DNA of 64,000 nt from Microbulbifer variabilis (lineage in GTDB: Bacteria > Pseudomonadota > Gammaproteobacteria > Pseudomonadales > Cellvibrionaceae): assembly GCF_020524905.1 (NCBI RefSeq), contig NZ_JAIVKI010000001.1, forward strand, positions 248,001 to 312,000, read 5' to 3'. The notes under the pieces are model-generated. The model ran no database searches. It saw only the letters and a list, made by a program, of their open reading frames with translations, and had not been told where the DNA came from. Position numbers and translations under genes: made by a program. Position 1 is the first letter of the stretch; every line of letters starts with the position of its first letter. Below, piece after piece: positions 54,939 through 64,000 of this stretch.

Positions 54939-56045
54939 ATGGATCAGGACTCCCCGGTGTTGTTCTCTCGGCGCGGCGCACTGGCGATCGCGACCCTCAA
55001 CCTGCCCAAGGCGCTCAATGCGCTCAACCTGCAGATGATTGATCTGCTCTCAGCCCAGTTAGATCAATGGGCTGATGACGATGCGGTGGCCGCCGTATGG
55101 ATAGATGGCAGTGGTGATAAAGCCCTCTGTGCTGGGGGCGATGTGGTGGCGCTGTATGAGCAATCGGCCGCCTACGGTGAATCGCCGGAATATCGTTACA
55201 CGACTGAATTCTTCTCGCGCGAATATCGTCTGGATTACCAAATACACACCTATACCAAGCCAATCGTGGTCTGGGGTGGCGGTATTGTGATGGGCGGTGG
55301 TATCGGCATTATGGCCGGTGCCAGCCATCGTATCGTGACTGAAACCACGCGTATGGCGATGCCAGAAATTACTATCGGCCTATTTCCCGATGTGGGCGGT
55401 AGCTGGTTTCTGAACCGTATGCCGGGCCGCCTGGGTCTTTTCCTGGGTCTGACCGGGGCGCAGTTTAATGGGGCCGATGCCCTGTTTGCCGGTATGGCCG
55501 ACCGCATTATTGCGCAGGACCAGCGCGAAACTGTGTTGGCGGCACTGGCTGCGTTGGATTATTCAGCCGGTAACGCTATTAACCACCGCCTAATTAGTGA
55601 CTGCCTTAAGAGTTGCGAGCTCTCACCTTTGCAGCGGCCGGAATCGCAGCTGCGCGAACACTACGATCAGATCCAGCAGCTTACGGACTTTGCCAGCCTG
55701 CCGGAGGTTTGCGCGGCAATCAGCGCCTATCAAGGGGTGGATAAATGGCTGCAGCGCGCCGCCACCACTCTGGCCGGTGGTTCGCCATTGACCCCCTGGG
55801 TGGTATGGGAGCAGTTGCGCCGGGCGCGTCACTTGTCACTGGCCGATGTGTTTCGGATGGAGTTGGCGCTCGCGGTAAACCTCTGTGCCAGTGGCCATTT
55901 GAAAGAGGGGGTGCGGGCTCTGTTGATCGATAAGGATCGCACGCCAAAGTGGCAACCTCAGAGCTTGGAGGAGATTAGCCCGCAACAGCTGGAGAGCTGC
56001 TTTAGCGCGCCCTGGGACGGAGCGCATCCGCTTGAGGATCTATAA
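54939..56045 (+). CDS. 3-hydroxyisobutyryl-CoA hydrolase (enoyl-CoA hydratase superfamily)
   Basis: A 368-residue crotonase-fold thioesterase of valine degradation, converting 3-hydroxyisobutyryl-CoA to free 3-hydroxyisobutyrate. Visible motifs are ALNLQMIDLL, KALCAGGDVVALYE near residue 60, GIVMGGGIGIMAGASHRIVTE near 112, and AMPEITIGLFPDVGGSWFLNRMPG near 135, which fit HIBCH rather than typical enoyl-CoA hydratases. The long open frame upstream from 54561 runs antisense to ettA and is not the true start. The ATG at 54939 has no strong ribosome site. The dehydrogenase for its product follows 57 bases later. Confidence 0.88.
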   Translation: MDQDSPVLFSRRGALAIATLNLPKALNALNLQMIDLLSAQLDQWADDDAVAAVWIDGSGDKALCAGGDVVALYEQSAAYGESPEYRYTTEFFSREYRLDYQIHTYTKPIVVWGGGIVMGGGIGIMAGASHRIVTETTRMAMPEITIGLFPDVGGSWFLNRMPGRLGLFLGLTGAQFNGADALFAGMADRIIAQDQRETVLAALAALDYSAGNAINHRLISDCLKSCELSPLQRPESQLREHYDQIQQLTDFASLPEVCAAISAYQGVDKWLQRAATTLAGGSPLTPWVVWEQLRRARHLSLADVFRMELALAVNLCASGHLKEGVRALLIDKDRTPKWQPQSLEEISPQQLESCFSAPWDGAHPLEDL

Positions 56046-56102
56046 AGCGACCCGGGCCGCTTTACGCACGGGATACCAACAACAAAATATGGAGTGGCTT
56101 TT

Positions 56103-57011
56103 ATGGAAAAAATAGCCTTTTTTGGTCTGGGGAATATGGGTGGCCCTATGGCGGCCAACTTGGTGAAGGCCGGGTATAGCGTGGCGGCTTTCGATCTCAA
56201 TCCCACGGCTCTGGCGCTGGCGCAAGAAGATGGTTGCACGCCTTGTGAATCCCCGCTGCAGGCGGCTGAGGGTGCCACTATTGTGGTCTCAATGCTGCCC
56301 AGTGGTGCGGCGGTAAAAAGCCTCTACCTGGAAGAAGAGGGGCTGCTGAATCACCTGGCTGAGAATACACTGATCATCGATTGCTCAACCATCTCTGCGG
56401 AAGATGCCCGCCTGGTGAATGAGGCTGCGTCTGAGCGGGGCCTGCTTGCCATTGATGCGCCAGTTTCGGGGGGTACCGCAGCTGCCCAGGCGGGCAGCTT
56501 GTGCTTTATGTGTGGGGGTGAGGAGGCGGCAGTGGATGCCGCGCGGGCGCCGCTACAGGCGATGGGCGCCAAGATTTTTCACGCCGGTGGCGCAGGGGCA
56601 GGGCAGGTGGCAAAAATTTGTAACAACCTGCTTCTGGCTATCCATATGACTGGTACCGCCGAAGCCCTGCAGCTGGGTGTGGATAAGGGATTGGACCCGA
56701 AGGTACTGAGCGAGATCATGATGCAGAGCTCAGGCAACAATTGGTCCCTGGCCAATTACAACCCCTACCCTGGCGCTATGGAAAATGTGCCGGCGGCAAA
56801 TGGCTACGCTGGTGGCTTTACCGTGGCGTTGATGCTGAAAGACTTGGGGCTCGCCATGGATGCGGCGGCTACCAGTGCCTCTTCCACGCCAATGGGGGCT
56901 CTGGCAAAAAACATCTATCAACTGCACGGCGCCAGTGAAGAAAACCAGAAATTGGATTTTTCCAGCATCCAGAATATGTTCCGCCGCCCGGCAGGTGGTC
57001 TGACTTGGTAG
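56103..57011 (+). CDS. mmsB: 3-hydroxyisobutyrate dehydrogenase
   Basis: A 302-residue NAD-dependent dehydrogenase that oxidises 3-hydroxyisobutyrate to methylmalonate semialdehyde, the step after the upstream hydrolase. The N-terminal Rossmann motif is FFGLGNMGGPMAANL near residues 6-20, DAPVSGGTAAAQAGSLCFM is the substrate loop near 119, and the catalytic lysine lies in GAGQVAKICNNLLL near 165. The C-terminus has LMLKDLGLAMDAA. GGAG precedes the ATG at 56103. Together with the hydrolase it forms a valine-catabolism pair; the remaining mms genes are not in the window. Confidence 0.93.
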   Translation: MEKIAFFGLGNMGGPMAANLVKAGYSVAAFDLNPTALALAQEDGCTPCESPLQAAEGATIVVSMLPSGAAVKSLYLEEEGLLNHLAENTLIIDCSTISAEDARLVNEAASERGLLAIDAPVSGGTAAAQAGSLCFMCGGEEAAVDAARAPLQAMGAKIFHAGGAGAGQVAKICNNLLLAIHMTGTAEALQLGVDKGLDPKVLSEIMMQSSGNNWSLANYNPYPGAMENVPAANGYAGGFTVALMLKDLGLAMDAAATSASSTPMGALAKNIYQLHGASEENQKLDFSSIQNMFRRPAGGLTW

Positions 57012-57052
57012 CCTAGAAGTTACCTGGCTTCCGTGCTCTCCCTTCCCCCTCC

Positions 57053-57095
57053 CCCCCTCTCCGTTGATTGGTGCCGGCCAGTGATGGAGAGGGGG
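57053..57095 (+). terminator. Long inverted repeat after mmsB
   Basis: CCCCCTCTCC (57053-57062) and GGAGAGGGGG (57086-57095) form a perfect 10-bp stem around a 23-base loop. It lies about 40 bases after mmsB and within a C-rich tract. No T run follows, so it may be a weak terminator or an mRNA-protecting hairpin. The remaining gap to 57295 shows nothing else. Confidence 0.45.
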
Positions 57096-57295
57096 TCGTG
57101 TCTATATGTCATCTAACGTTAAAAATCCGTACCAGTTCGCAAAATTGGCAATAGGTACCAATTACTAACTCCCTCCCCATTCCTCCCGCGCAACCCAATC
57201 GCTATCTTCGCCGCCCCGCTCGGAAGATCTCTGATGTTTGGCCTGACAAGCGCTGTGGGTAATACGCTGTTTTTAACTCCACGAAATTCGACAGC

Positions 57296-57309
57296 TTGAT
57301 TTGGATCAA
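57296..57309 (+). promoter_or_regulatory. Perfect FNR/Anr box upstream of ompW
   Basis: TTGATTTGGATCAA is a perfect match to TTGAT-N4-ATCAA, flanked by C and G to extend the palindrome (CTTGAT...ATCAAG). It lies about 108 bases before the ompW start. A weak -10-like TAACCT (57332-57337) sits near the class II distance. FNR control of ompW is known in E. coli. Confidence 0.85.
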
Positions 57310-57416
57310 GCTCCGGGTTTAGGCCAGCGGTTAACCTGCCTGCGACTTGTGATTGTGCCTGGAGGGGGCCTTCCAAAGTCGGGAAAAATGCTAAATCGCT
57401 ATGTATGGAGAAGTTA

Positions 57417-58112
57417 ATGAATCGTATAACTGCTTGTGCGACAGCCGCCTTGACCGCCGTACTTTCTGCACCGGTACTGGCCTACGAAGAGGGCAGCTTT
57501 ATTTTGCGCGGTGGTATGGCCACGGTAGCGCCCGACACTAGTTCCAGCGCACTTTCTGTTAATGGGGATGCTCAACCTAATACCGGTGTTGATGTGGACA
57601 ACGGCTCCGCTTTGGGCCTGACCGGTGTGTATATGTTCCGCGATCACTGGGGTATTGAATTGGTCGCCGCCACCCCTTTTACGCATGAAATTCAAGCCGA
57701 AGGTTTGGGTGAAACTTTTGAATTGGGTGAAACCAAGCATCTCCCACCTACTTTGCTGGTGCAGTGGTACCCCATGGATACCCAGTCCACAATCCAGCCC
57801 TACGTGGGACTGGGGGTGAACTACACCGCTTTCTTCGATGAGGAAATCAGCAGTACTGCTAATGCGGTCTTTGAAACCCTAGGGGCTAAGGACGAAGCAA
57901 AGCTATCTCTCGATAACTCTTTCGGCCTAGCTGCCGAAGCGGGTGTGGACTTCGCCTTCGGCGCAGATCAGCGCTGGTTGTTCAATATGTCTGTTTTCTG
58001 GATGGATATCGATACCGATGCCACTGTAAAGGTACCTAGTGTGGGTAATGTTACCGCTAAAGTAGATATCGATCCGCTGGTTTATATGGCGGGTCTCGGT
58101 TACCGCTTCTAA
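57417..58112 (+). CDS. ompW: OmpW family outer membrane protein
   Basis: A 231-residue small beta-barrel. A signal peptide ends LAYEEG; the mature chain has the OmpW hallmarks GSFILRGGMATVAP at the start, YMFRDHWGIELVAATPFTHEIQ, PTLLVQWYPMD...QPYVGLGVNYTAFFDE and a C-terminal YMAGLGYRF with the terminal phenylalanine used for outer-membrane insertion. ATG 57417 has GGAG six bases upstream. OmpW-type channels take up small hydrophobic molecules and are linked to oxygen and stress responses. A perfect FNR box lies upstream. Confidence 0.92.
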   Translation: MNRITACATAALTAVLSAPVLAYEEGSFILRGGMATVAPDTSSSALSVNGDAQPNTGVDVDNGSALGLTGVYMFRDHWGIELVAATPFTHEIQAEGLGETFELGETKHLPPTLLVQWYPMDTQSTIQPYVGLGVNYTAFFDEEISSTANAVFETLGAKDEAKLSLDNSFGLAAEAGVDFAFGADQRWLFNMSVFWMDIDTDATVKVPSVGNVTAKVDIDPLVYMAGLGYRF

Positions 58113-58234
58113 AGTGGCAGCACTCTAGTTTTGGGGTGTGGCAGTCGCTGCGGTTTTCCCGGTGAGAACTCGGCGGCTGCCTTTTAGTTTGTGCGGGGGG
58201 ACTGTCGCAAACAATTGATTGAGGTTGTGGAAAT

Positions 58235-59620
58235 ATGATGCAAGAGACAAAAAGCACTATGGGTGGCCTGTCGGAAGAGCTGTTGTCCCGCTATAGCGGC
58301 CCCTGCCCACGCTATACCTCTTATCCCACAGCTGACAGGTTCAAGCCTCTGGATGGCAGTATCAAACCCTGGGATGCACTTCAGGACATTCGCAGCTTAT
58401 CCCTGTATGTACATATACCCTTTTGTCGCTCTCTCTGTTATTTCTGCGCCTGCAACAAGGTAATAACCTCTCAATATGGTCTCGCTTCCAGCTACCTGGA
58501 CAACCTTTTACAAGAGGCGCGCTGGTATCGGGATAAAGTAGCCCAGGTGCCAGTTACCCAGTTGCACTTGGGCGGTGGTACTCCCACATTCCTCAGTGAT
58601 GGAGATATGCGTCGCCTGATGGAGGGGCTGGGTGAAATTTTCGATTTGCGTCCCGGCGATGGAGTGGAATATAGCATTGAGGCTGATCCGCGCACTTTGG
58701 AGCTGGAGACCTTGGATACCCTGCGGGAGCTCGGCTTCAATCGCCTGAGTCTGGGGGTGCAGGATTTTGATATCGAAGTGCAGAGATCCATCAACCGAAT
58801 TTGCAGTGCCGATCAGGTGACCGAATTGACGGTTGCGGCGCGTGAGCGGGGATTCGAATCTATTTCCTATGATTTGATTTACGGTTTGCCCAGGCAAAAC
58901 CTCAGCAGTCTGCACAGTACCCTGGATAAGGTACTGGATTTACAGCCGGACCGAATCGCCCTCTACCACTATGCGCATTTACCCCATCGCTTTAAGGCTC
59001 AGCGCCTTATTGATACAACATTAATTCCCTCCACCTCAGAAAAAGTAGCGATGCAGCTGGCCGCGGTAGAGCATCTAGGCAGTGCCGGTTATGAGTTCCT
59101 CGGTATGGACCATTTTGCCCGTCCGGGAGATGAGCTTGCCAAGGCCGCTCATGCGGGGATGTTACAAAGAAACTTCCAGGGTTATACCTTAATGCCCGCC
59201 GATGCACTTGTCGGATTGGGGGCTTCAGCAATCAGCTACAGTCGCAATGGTTTCTGGCAGAACCTACACCGCCTGAAGGAATATACCCAGGCTGTTGCCG
59301 AGCGGGGCAATGCTTCATGCCGGGGCTGGTTGATGAGTGATGAAGATAAGCTGCGCCAGTGGGTTATCACCGAACTGATGTGTCGCCTAAGCCTGGATAA
59401 AGTTGAGGCCGAGCGTCGTACAGGGGTAGCTTTTAATACATATTTTTATCATGAGCTGGAGCGGCTAGAACCTATGTTTGACGATGGTCTTATTTACCAG
59501 GATGAGAAAAAGATCGTAGTCACGGAACAGGGGCGCTGGTTTGTACGCAACGTCGCCTCGGCATTTGATATTTATTTGCACAGCCAGCAAACTGATGCGC
59601 AATATTCTCGTGTTCTTTAA
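58235..59620 (+). CDS. hemN: Oxygen-independent coproporphyrinogen III oxidase
   Basis: A 461-residue radical SAM enzyme for heme synthesis without oxygen. The 4Fe-4S cysteines are C64, C68 and C71 in HIPFCRSLCYFCACNK; further marks are LGGGTPTFL, EADPRTL, NRLSLGVQDF and SYDLIYGLPRQ. The N-terminal RYSGPCPRYTSYPTADRF extension marks true HemN and not HemW. It lies just upstream of an Fnr-type regulator, as often seen in gammaproteobacteria, where anr and hemN are neighbours. A TTGAT half-site lies upstream at about 58215, but the second half does not fit. Confidence 0.95.
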   Translation: MMQETKSTMGGLSEELLSRYSGPCPRYTSYPTADRFKPLDGSIKPWDALQDIRSLSLYVHIPFCRSLCYFCACNKVITSQYGLASSYLDNLLQEARWYRDKVAQVPVTQLHLGGGTPTFLSDGDMRRLMEGLGEIFDLRPGDGVEYSIEADPRTLELETLDTLRELGFNRLSLGVQDFDIEVQRSINRICSADQVTELTVAARERGFESISYDLIYGLPRQNLSSLHSTLDKVLDLQPDRIALYHYAHLPHRFKAQRLIDTTLIPSTSEKVAMQLAAVEHLGSAGYEFLGMDHFARPGDELAKAAHAGMLQRNFQGYTLMPADALVGLGASAISYSRNGFWQNLHRLKEYTQAVAERGNASCRGWLMSDEDKLRQWVITELMCRLSLDKVEAERRTGVAFNTYFYHELERLEPMFDDGLIYQDEKKIVVTEQGRWFVRNVASAFDIYLHSQQTDAQYSRVL

Positions 59621-59690
59621 TTCTCTGTGGGAGACGATTGCCTGCACAGCAGGTACAATAGCCGCAAATTAGTTTACCGGCTGGTTTAGT

Positions 59691-60419
59691 ATGATGGACT
59701 CCTCAGTAGCGGTTAGCTGCAGCAACTGCTCGGTTAGACGTTTATGCCTGCCTGCGGGATTATCTCAAGCAGATATTGATCGACTAGAGCAGGTAACGCG
59801 CCGTAAAAAAATTGTAAAAGCCGGCGAGAGCCTATATCGGTCCGGTGACCCTTTTGCGAATCTTTATGCCATTCGTTCAGGCAGTTTTAAAACTGTAGTG
59901 ATCGCAGCTGATGGTGATACTCAGGTTACCCACTTTGCTTTGCCTGGAGAATTGTTGGGGTTAGATGCTTATAGTAGCCGCGTGCACCCCAGCTACGCCG
60001 AAGCGCTGGAAGACAGCAGTGTTTGCCTGTTGCCATTTACCCAGTTGGAATTACTGGCTAATCAGGTTACGGCGTTGCAGAAGCAGATATATAGTATTTT
60101 TTCCGAAGAACTGCGCCAGGAAAATGATATTTTGATGCTGCTAGGCAAGCGCTCGGCGGATACCCGTTTAGCGGCATTGCTAATTAATATTTCCAGCCGC
60201 TATGCACGCCGCGGTTATTCCCACAGCGAATTTTTGCTTTCTATGCCGCGCACGGATATCGCCAATTACCTGGGTTTGACTGCGGAAACGGTTAGTCGAT
60301 TATTTTCCCGCTTTCAAAAAGAAAAATTGATTAAAGTAAGTGGCCGGGCGGTAGAAATATTGGATATGATCAGCCTCAGCGAGCTGGCGGGTACTCATTA
60401 CGGTTACGATGATGATTAA
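59691..60419 (+). CDS. fnr: Fnr/Anr-type oxygen-responsive regulator, copy 1
   Basis: A 242-residue Crp/Fnr regulator. The iron-sulfur cysteines are C10, C13, C19 (CSNCSVRRLC) and C112 (EDSSVCLLPF). The cyclic-nucleotide-like fold covers about 30-140, and the helix-turn-helix is TDIANYLGLTAETVSRLFSRFQ near 195-216. FNR loses its 4Fe-4S cluster in oxygen; this protein should bind TTGAT-N4-ATCAA, which occurs twice in the window. A closely similar copy starts at 62913. The gene follows hemN with about 70 bases between them. Confidence 0.95.
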   Translation: MMDSSVAVSCSNCSVRRLCLPAGLSQADIDRLEQVTRRKKIVKAGESLYRSGDPFANLYAIRSGSFKTVVIAADGDTQVTHFALPGELLGLDAYSSRVHPSYAEALEDSSVCLLPFTQLELLANQVTALQKQIYSIFSEELRQENDILMLLGKRSADTRLAALLINISSRYARRGYSHSEFLLSMPRTDIANYLGLTAETVSRLFSRFQKEKLIKVSGRAVEILDMISLSELAGTHYGYDDD

Positions 60420-60422
60420 TTG

Positions 60423-60448
60423 GGACTCATCAAAAATTTGAGGAGTCC
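60423..60448 (+). terminator. Hairpin after fnr copy 1
   Basis: GGACTC...TCAAA-AA-TTTGA...GAGTCC forms a near-perfect 12-bp hairpin starting only 4 bases after the fnr stop codon. It is not followed by a strong T run. Confidence 0.5.
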
Positions 60449-60459
60449 TAATTAACCTA

Positions 60460-60503
60460 AGGGGCCTGCTATTGAGTAAAAGATCAGGCCTCTCACGATT
60501 TTT

Positions 60504-60505
<2 letters not shown>
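60460..60505 (+). terminator. Likely terminator of fnr copy 1
   Basis: AGGGGCCTG pairs with CAGGCCTCT (8 of 9 pairs), followed by TTTTTTT at 60499-60505. The T run overlaps the stop codon of the convergent deaminase gene. Confidence 0.65.
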
Positions 60506-61652
<1,147 letters not shown>

Positions 61653-61715
61653 CTATTTATTGGGGTAGGTCCTGTAAAGAACGCAATAGGCAAGTTGGTA
61701 TCTTGCTGAAAGTAT

Positions 61716-61770
61716 ACCGCAAGGTTTACTTTTTTGTTTGTTGATGTAATATACACTGACCAGTTTACTT
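61716..61770. promoter_or_regulatory. Paired operator-like motifs upstream of an SDR gene
   Basis: Elements TACCGCAAGGTTTACTT (about 61716-61732) and CACTGACCAGTTTACTT (61754-61770) lie 38-39 bases apart. They match the pair found between the TetR and MBL-fold genes at 19277-19333 with nearly the same spacing. This suggests the same regulator acts on both places; the TetR at 18594 is the natural candidate. Confidence 0.5.
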
Positions 61771-61789
61771 TTATGGGTTGGAGGGTGCT

Positions 61790-62659
61790 ATGAGCAAGGT
61801 TGTATTGATTACGGGAACATCTACCGGGCTGGGGCAAAGTTTGGCCACCAAAATGGCGGAACTGGGGTATGTTGTTTATGCCACCATGAGAGATATAGCA
61901 AAAGCGGCTCCGCTACTTGAGGTTGTCGATCGTGATTACAGTATTAGGGTTTTGCCGCTAGATGTGCAAAATACGGTAACTATTCAAAATGCTGTGGATA
62001 CCATTATCCGAGAGCAGGGGCGCATCGATATATTGGTTAATAATGCCGGCGCCGGATTTGTGAAAACCACCGAGATGACCTCTGAAGCAGAGATGCAGTG
62101 GGTCATGGATGTAAACTTCCAAGGCGTTGTGCGTTGCACCAAAGCGGTACTTCCCCATATGCGTAAGATGCGCAGCGGTCGGATTATTAATATCTCCTCC
62201 GTGGGTGGGTTAGTGGGGCAGCCGTTTAATGAACTTTACTGTGCCGCCAAGTTTGCTGTAGAGGGGTACACCGAGGCCATGGCATGCTACGTCCAGCCCA
62301 GCTTTAATATTCAATTCACTGCAGTTGAGCCCGGTGGTATCTATTCCGAGTTTGCCAATAGTGTTCTCTCCCAATTACAAGCCGATGGTGGCGTGCCCGA
62401 AGGGGACTATCGGGACGTTTTCGAACAGTACTTGGGTGGTATCCAACGGCGTACACCCGAGCAGACCGCTCGCCTTTATCAGACTTCTGAGCAGGTGGCA
62501 CAAGTGATTTTGGAGGTGATTGAAAGTGATGATCCGCCGGTACGGGTTCGCACCTCTTCTTGGGCCAATGAGTTTTGTGCTTACAAAACGGATGCGGATC
62601 CTACTGGCAAGGCGCAGCAAAAAATGGTGATAGACACCATGTTGCACGCGAATCATTGA
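61790..62659 (+). CDS. SDR family oxidoreductase
   Basis: A 289-residue short-chain dehydrogenase. The start ATG at 61790 has GGAGGG just upstream. Motifs: TGTSTGLGQ near residue 8, NNAGAGF near 87, ISSVGGLVGQPF near 135, and the active-site Y-x-x-x-K in YCAAK near 152. The C-terminal part (WANEFCAYKTDADPTGKAQQ) resembles SDRs of the 17-beta-hydroxysteroid/retinol-like group. No substrate can be named. Two operator-like motifs shared with a TetR/MBL region precede it, so it may be a member of a TetR-controlled stress or detoxification set. Confidence 0.85.
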   Translation: MSKVVLITGTSTGLGQSLATKMAELGYVVYATMRDIAKAAPLLEVVDRDYSIRVLPLDVQNTVTIQNAVDTIIREQGRIDILVNNAGAGFVKTTEMTSEAEMQWVMDVNFQGVVRCTKAVLPHMRKMRSGRIINISSVGGLVGQPFNELYCAAKFAVEGYTEAMACYVQPSFNIQFTAVEPGGIYSEFANSVLSQLQADGGVPEGDYRDVFEQYLGGIQRRTPEQTARLYQTSEQVAQVILEVIESDDPPVRVRTSSWANEFCAYKTDADPTGKAQQKMVIDTMLHANH

Positions 62660-62912
62660 TTTCCCGACAGTTTTTATTTTTAGCTCCAGAATTCTGACTG
62701 CTCATTTATGATGGATAGTACCCGGCGGTCAGAATTTTATTGAGATAAATAAAGACTAGCGTTTTTTAAAAGCATTAGAGAGTAGGCCAGAGATAAATAT
62801 AACTGGCAGTTTTCAGTGAAATTTTCCCAATATTCTGCTGCTTATTTCGAAGTGAAGACGCTCTTCGATAATGTCGTTACAATTTTGCAAATTGTTAACC
62901 GTCCAGTTGGAT
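62660..62912 (+). other. Spacer before fnr copy 2
   Basis: No gene is seen. The last 40-45 bases before the fnr copy 2 start (TACAATTTTGCAAATT...) resemble the equivalent stretch before copy 1 (TACAATAGCCGCAAATT...), so the duplicated unit included upstream sequence. No good FNR box is present, so self-control by FNR is not evident. Confidence 0.5.
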
Positions 62913-63650
62913 ATGATTGATTCATCCGTAGCGGTAAGTTGCAGTAATTGCTCTGTAAGACGCCTATGCTTACCAGCGGGCCTGTCTCAGGCTGATATTG
63001 ACCGCCTTGAACAAGTCACGGGAAAAAAGAAGCTGATCAAGGCCGGAGAATCTCTATATCGGGCTGGCGATCCGTTTCAAAACTTGTACGCAATTCGCTC
63101 TGGCAGCTTTAAAAATGTCGTAATTGCCGCAGATGGCGACACTCAGGTAACACATTTTGCATTGCCGGGAGAATTGCTTGGACTCGATGCTTACAGTATG
63201 CGGGTTCATTCAAGCTATGCCGAGGCACTCGAAGACAGTAGTGTTTGCTTGTTGCCATTTTCTCAACTGGAAGTGTTAGCGCAACAGGTTCCGGCTCTAC
63301 AGCAACAGATATACAGTATTTTTTCTGAAGAACTGCGCAAGGAAAATGAAATATTAATGTTGCTTGGCAAGCGATCTGCAGATACCCGTTTGGCCGCATT
63401 GCTTATGAATATTTCCAGCCGATACGCCAGTCGCGGGTATTCTTCCCGTGAATTTATTTTATCTATGCCGCGCATAGATATAGCTAATTATCTAGGCTTG
63501 ACTGCGGAAACGGTCAGCCGGCTGTTTTCCCGTTTTCAGAAGCAGGGATTTATTAAGGTGAGTGGCAGGATTGTGCAGATTCAGGACTTGCTAGGTCTCA
63601 GTGAAGTGGCTGGGACTCATTGCAGCTACGATATTGAAGGCAGAGAATAG
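62913..63650 (+). CDS. fnr: Fnr/Anr-type oxygen-responsive regulator, copy 2
   Basis: A 245-residue Crp/Fnr regulator closely similar to the copy at 59691. All iron-sulfur cysteines (C10, C13, C19, C112) and the helix-turn-helix (IDIANYLGLTAETVSRLFSRFQ) are kept. The ATG at 62913 aligns with the start of copy 1; the in-frame extension upstream from 62871 is not supported. The DNA of this copy is noticeably more AT-rich than copy 1, mostly in third positions. Changes cluster in the tail (FIKVSGRIVQIQDLLGLSEV) and around residue 50-60, so DNA specificity should be the same. Two Fnr genes in one region imply divided roles or recent duplication. Confidence 0.93.
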   Translation: MIDSSVAVSCSNCSVRRLCLPAGLSQADIDRLEQVTGKKKLIKAGESLYRAGDPFQNLYAIRSGSFKNVVIAADGDTQVTHFALPGELLGLDAYSMRVHSSYAEALEDSSVCLLPFSQLEVLAQQVPALQQQIYSIFSEELRKENEILMLLGKRSADTRLAALLMNISSRYASRGYSSREFILSMPRIDIANYLGLTAETVSRLFSRFQKQGFIKVSGRIVQIQDLLGLSEVAGTHCSYDIEGRE

Positions 63651-63935
63651 CTAATCAATTTTTGCTGGCGAGTGTCTCAAGAAAGAGATGAGTAGCTAGA
63701 TTAGTGCTCAAATATTCCCCAGTCATTGTTTGGTCTAGCAATTGACCGTCATCGATCTATTCTTGCATGTAAATGTGAATATTCTTCTAGCGTTGGTCAT
63801 TTTTTAATATCCGATTAATTTTGGGTAGGTCTTTCTTAATGGTTCCTCCGTTGAACTTAATGGCGCAATTTTTGCTATTGAGAAATTGTGGGTATATGAT
63901 TCGAAAAAAATAAGTCGGTGACCTAGGGAGAGATT

Positions 63936-64000
63936 ATGCCCGTCAGAGAGTTTGAACGGTTTAAGATATTTACTGCAAGTGGGAAGCGCTTAGGTGAGGC
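63936..64000 (+). CDS. Start of an unidentified gene, cut by the window edge
   Basis: An ATG at 63936 with GGGAG seven bases before it opens a frame to the right edge, giving 21 full codons (MPVREFERFKIF...). The family cannot be told from this part. The preceding 285 bases (63651-63935) show no other gene. Confidence 0.55.
   Translation, partial: MPVREFERFKIFTASGKRLGE

Noticed and set aside
58205-58225. FNR box upstream of hemN
   Set aside because: Only the left half TTGAT is present; the right half reads GTTGT, not ATCAA.

Overview
The window looks like chromosomal DNA of an aerobic or facultative marine gammaproteobacterium close to Microbulbifer and related Cellvibrionales. The pointers are a GbpA-type chitin-active lytic polysaccharide monooxygenase, large TonB-dependent receptors, a btuFCD/btuB cobalamin-salvage block, an AbgT transporter, anaerobic hemN next to Fnr-type regulators, and a valine-degradation pair. 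This placement is inferred from gene content and style, not from a marker gene. No rRNA, tRNA, CRISPR array, transposase or phage structural gene was found.

Positions 1-9300 form an AT-rich, loosely packed stretch, mostly on the minus strand: the end of a beta-propeller phytase, VanZ-like protein, serine hydrolase, Tat-exported agmatine-deiminase-like enzyme, signal peptidase I, GFA-family and DinB-family proteins, several hypothetical genes and two possible gene remnants. Positions 9290-11198 hold an overlapping pair of replication-restart-like genes, one with four DnaT-type repeats. Positions 11350-14026 carry a copper P-type ATPase with a CueR-type promoter and a coupled cupredoxin. A DUF417 membrane protein and the GbpA-like LPMO follow. 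Positions 17100-21800 hold an SDR, a frameshifted small gene, and a TetR/MBL divergent pair whose spacer carries repeated motifs seen again 42 kb away.

Positions 22046-26889 are a second copper/redox block on the minus strand: CopB, a CopA-like multicopper oxidase that has lost most of its copper ligands, a DUF411 protein, a Cys/His-rich secreted protein, an ODP-type di-iron protein and a pseudoazurin under a perfect FNR/Anr box. radA is followed by btuF-btuC-btuD. A convergent YHYH protein and small Cys protein come next, then a cobalamin riboswitch, btuB, an alpha/beta hydrolase and the corrinoid adenosyltransferase, so this block serves B12 uptake and activation.

Positions 36700-46200 carry an AraC regulator, AbgT transporter, GATase, a perfect (TTCC)11 microsatellite and a large TonB receptor with a carboxypeptidase-like plug extension. 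Positions 46524-52762 are the most unusual part: an HlyD protein, a C39-peptidase ABC exporter and a second ABC protein, translationally overlapping and resembling the NHLM-type microcin export trio. They are followed by a 21-codon gene with a strong ribosome-binding site that may encode the exported peptide.

Positions 53093-64000 hold EttA, 3-hydroxyisobutyryl-CoA hydrolase and 3-hydroxyisobutyrate dehydrogenase (valine catabolism), an OmpW with a perfect FNR box, hemN, two near-identical Fnr regulators separated by an adenine/adenosine deaminase and an SDR, and the start of an unidentified gene. Together the FNR boxes, pseudoazurin, OmpW, hemN and paired Fnr proteins suggest an oxygen-responsive regulon spread over the window.
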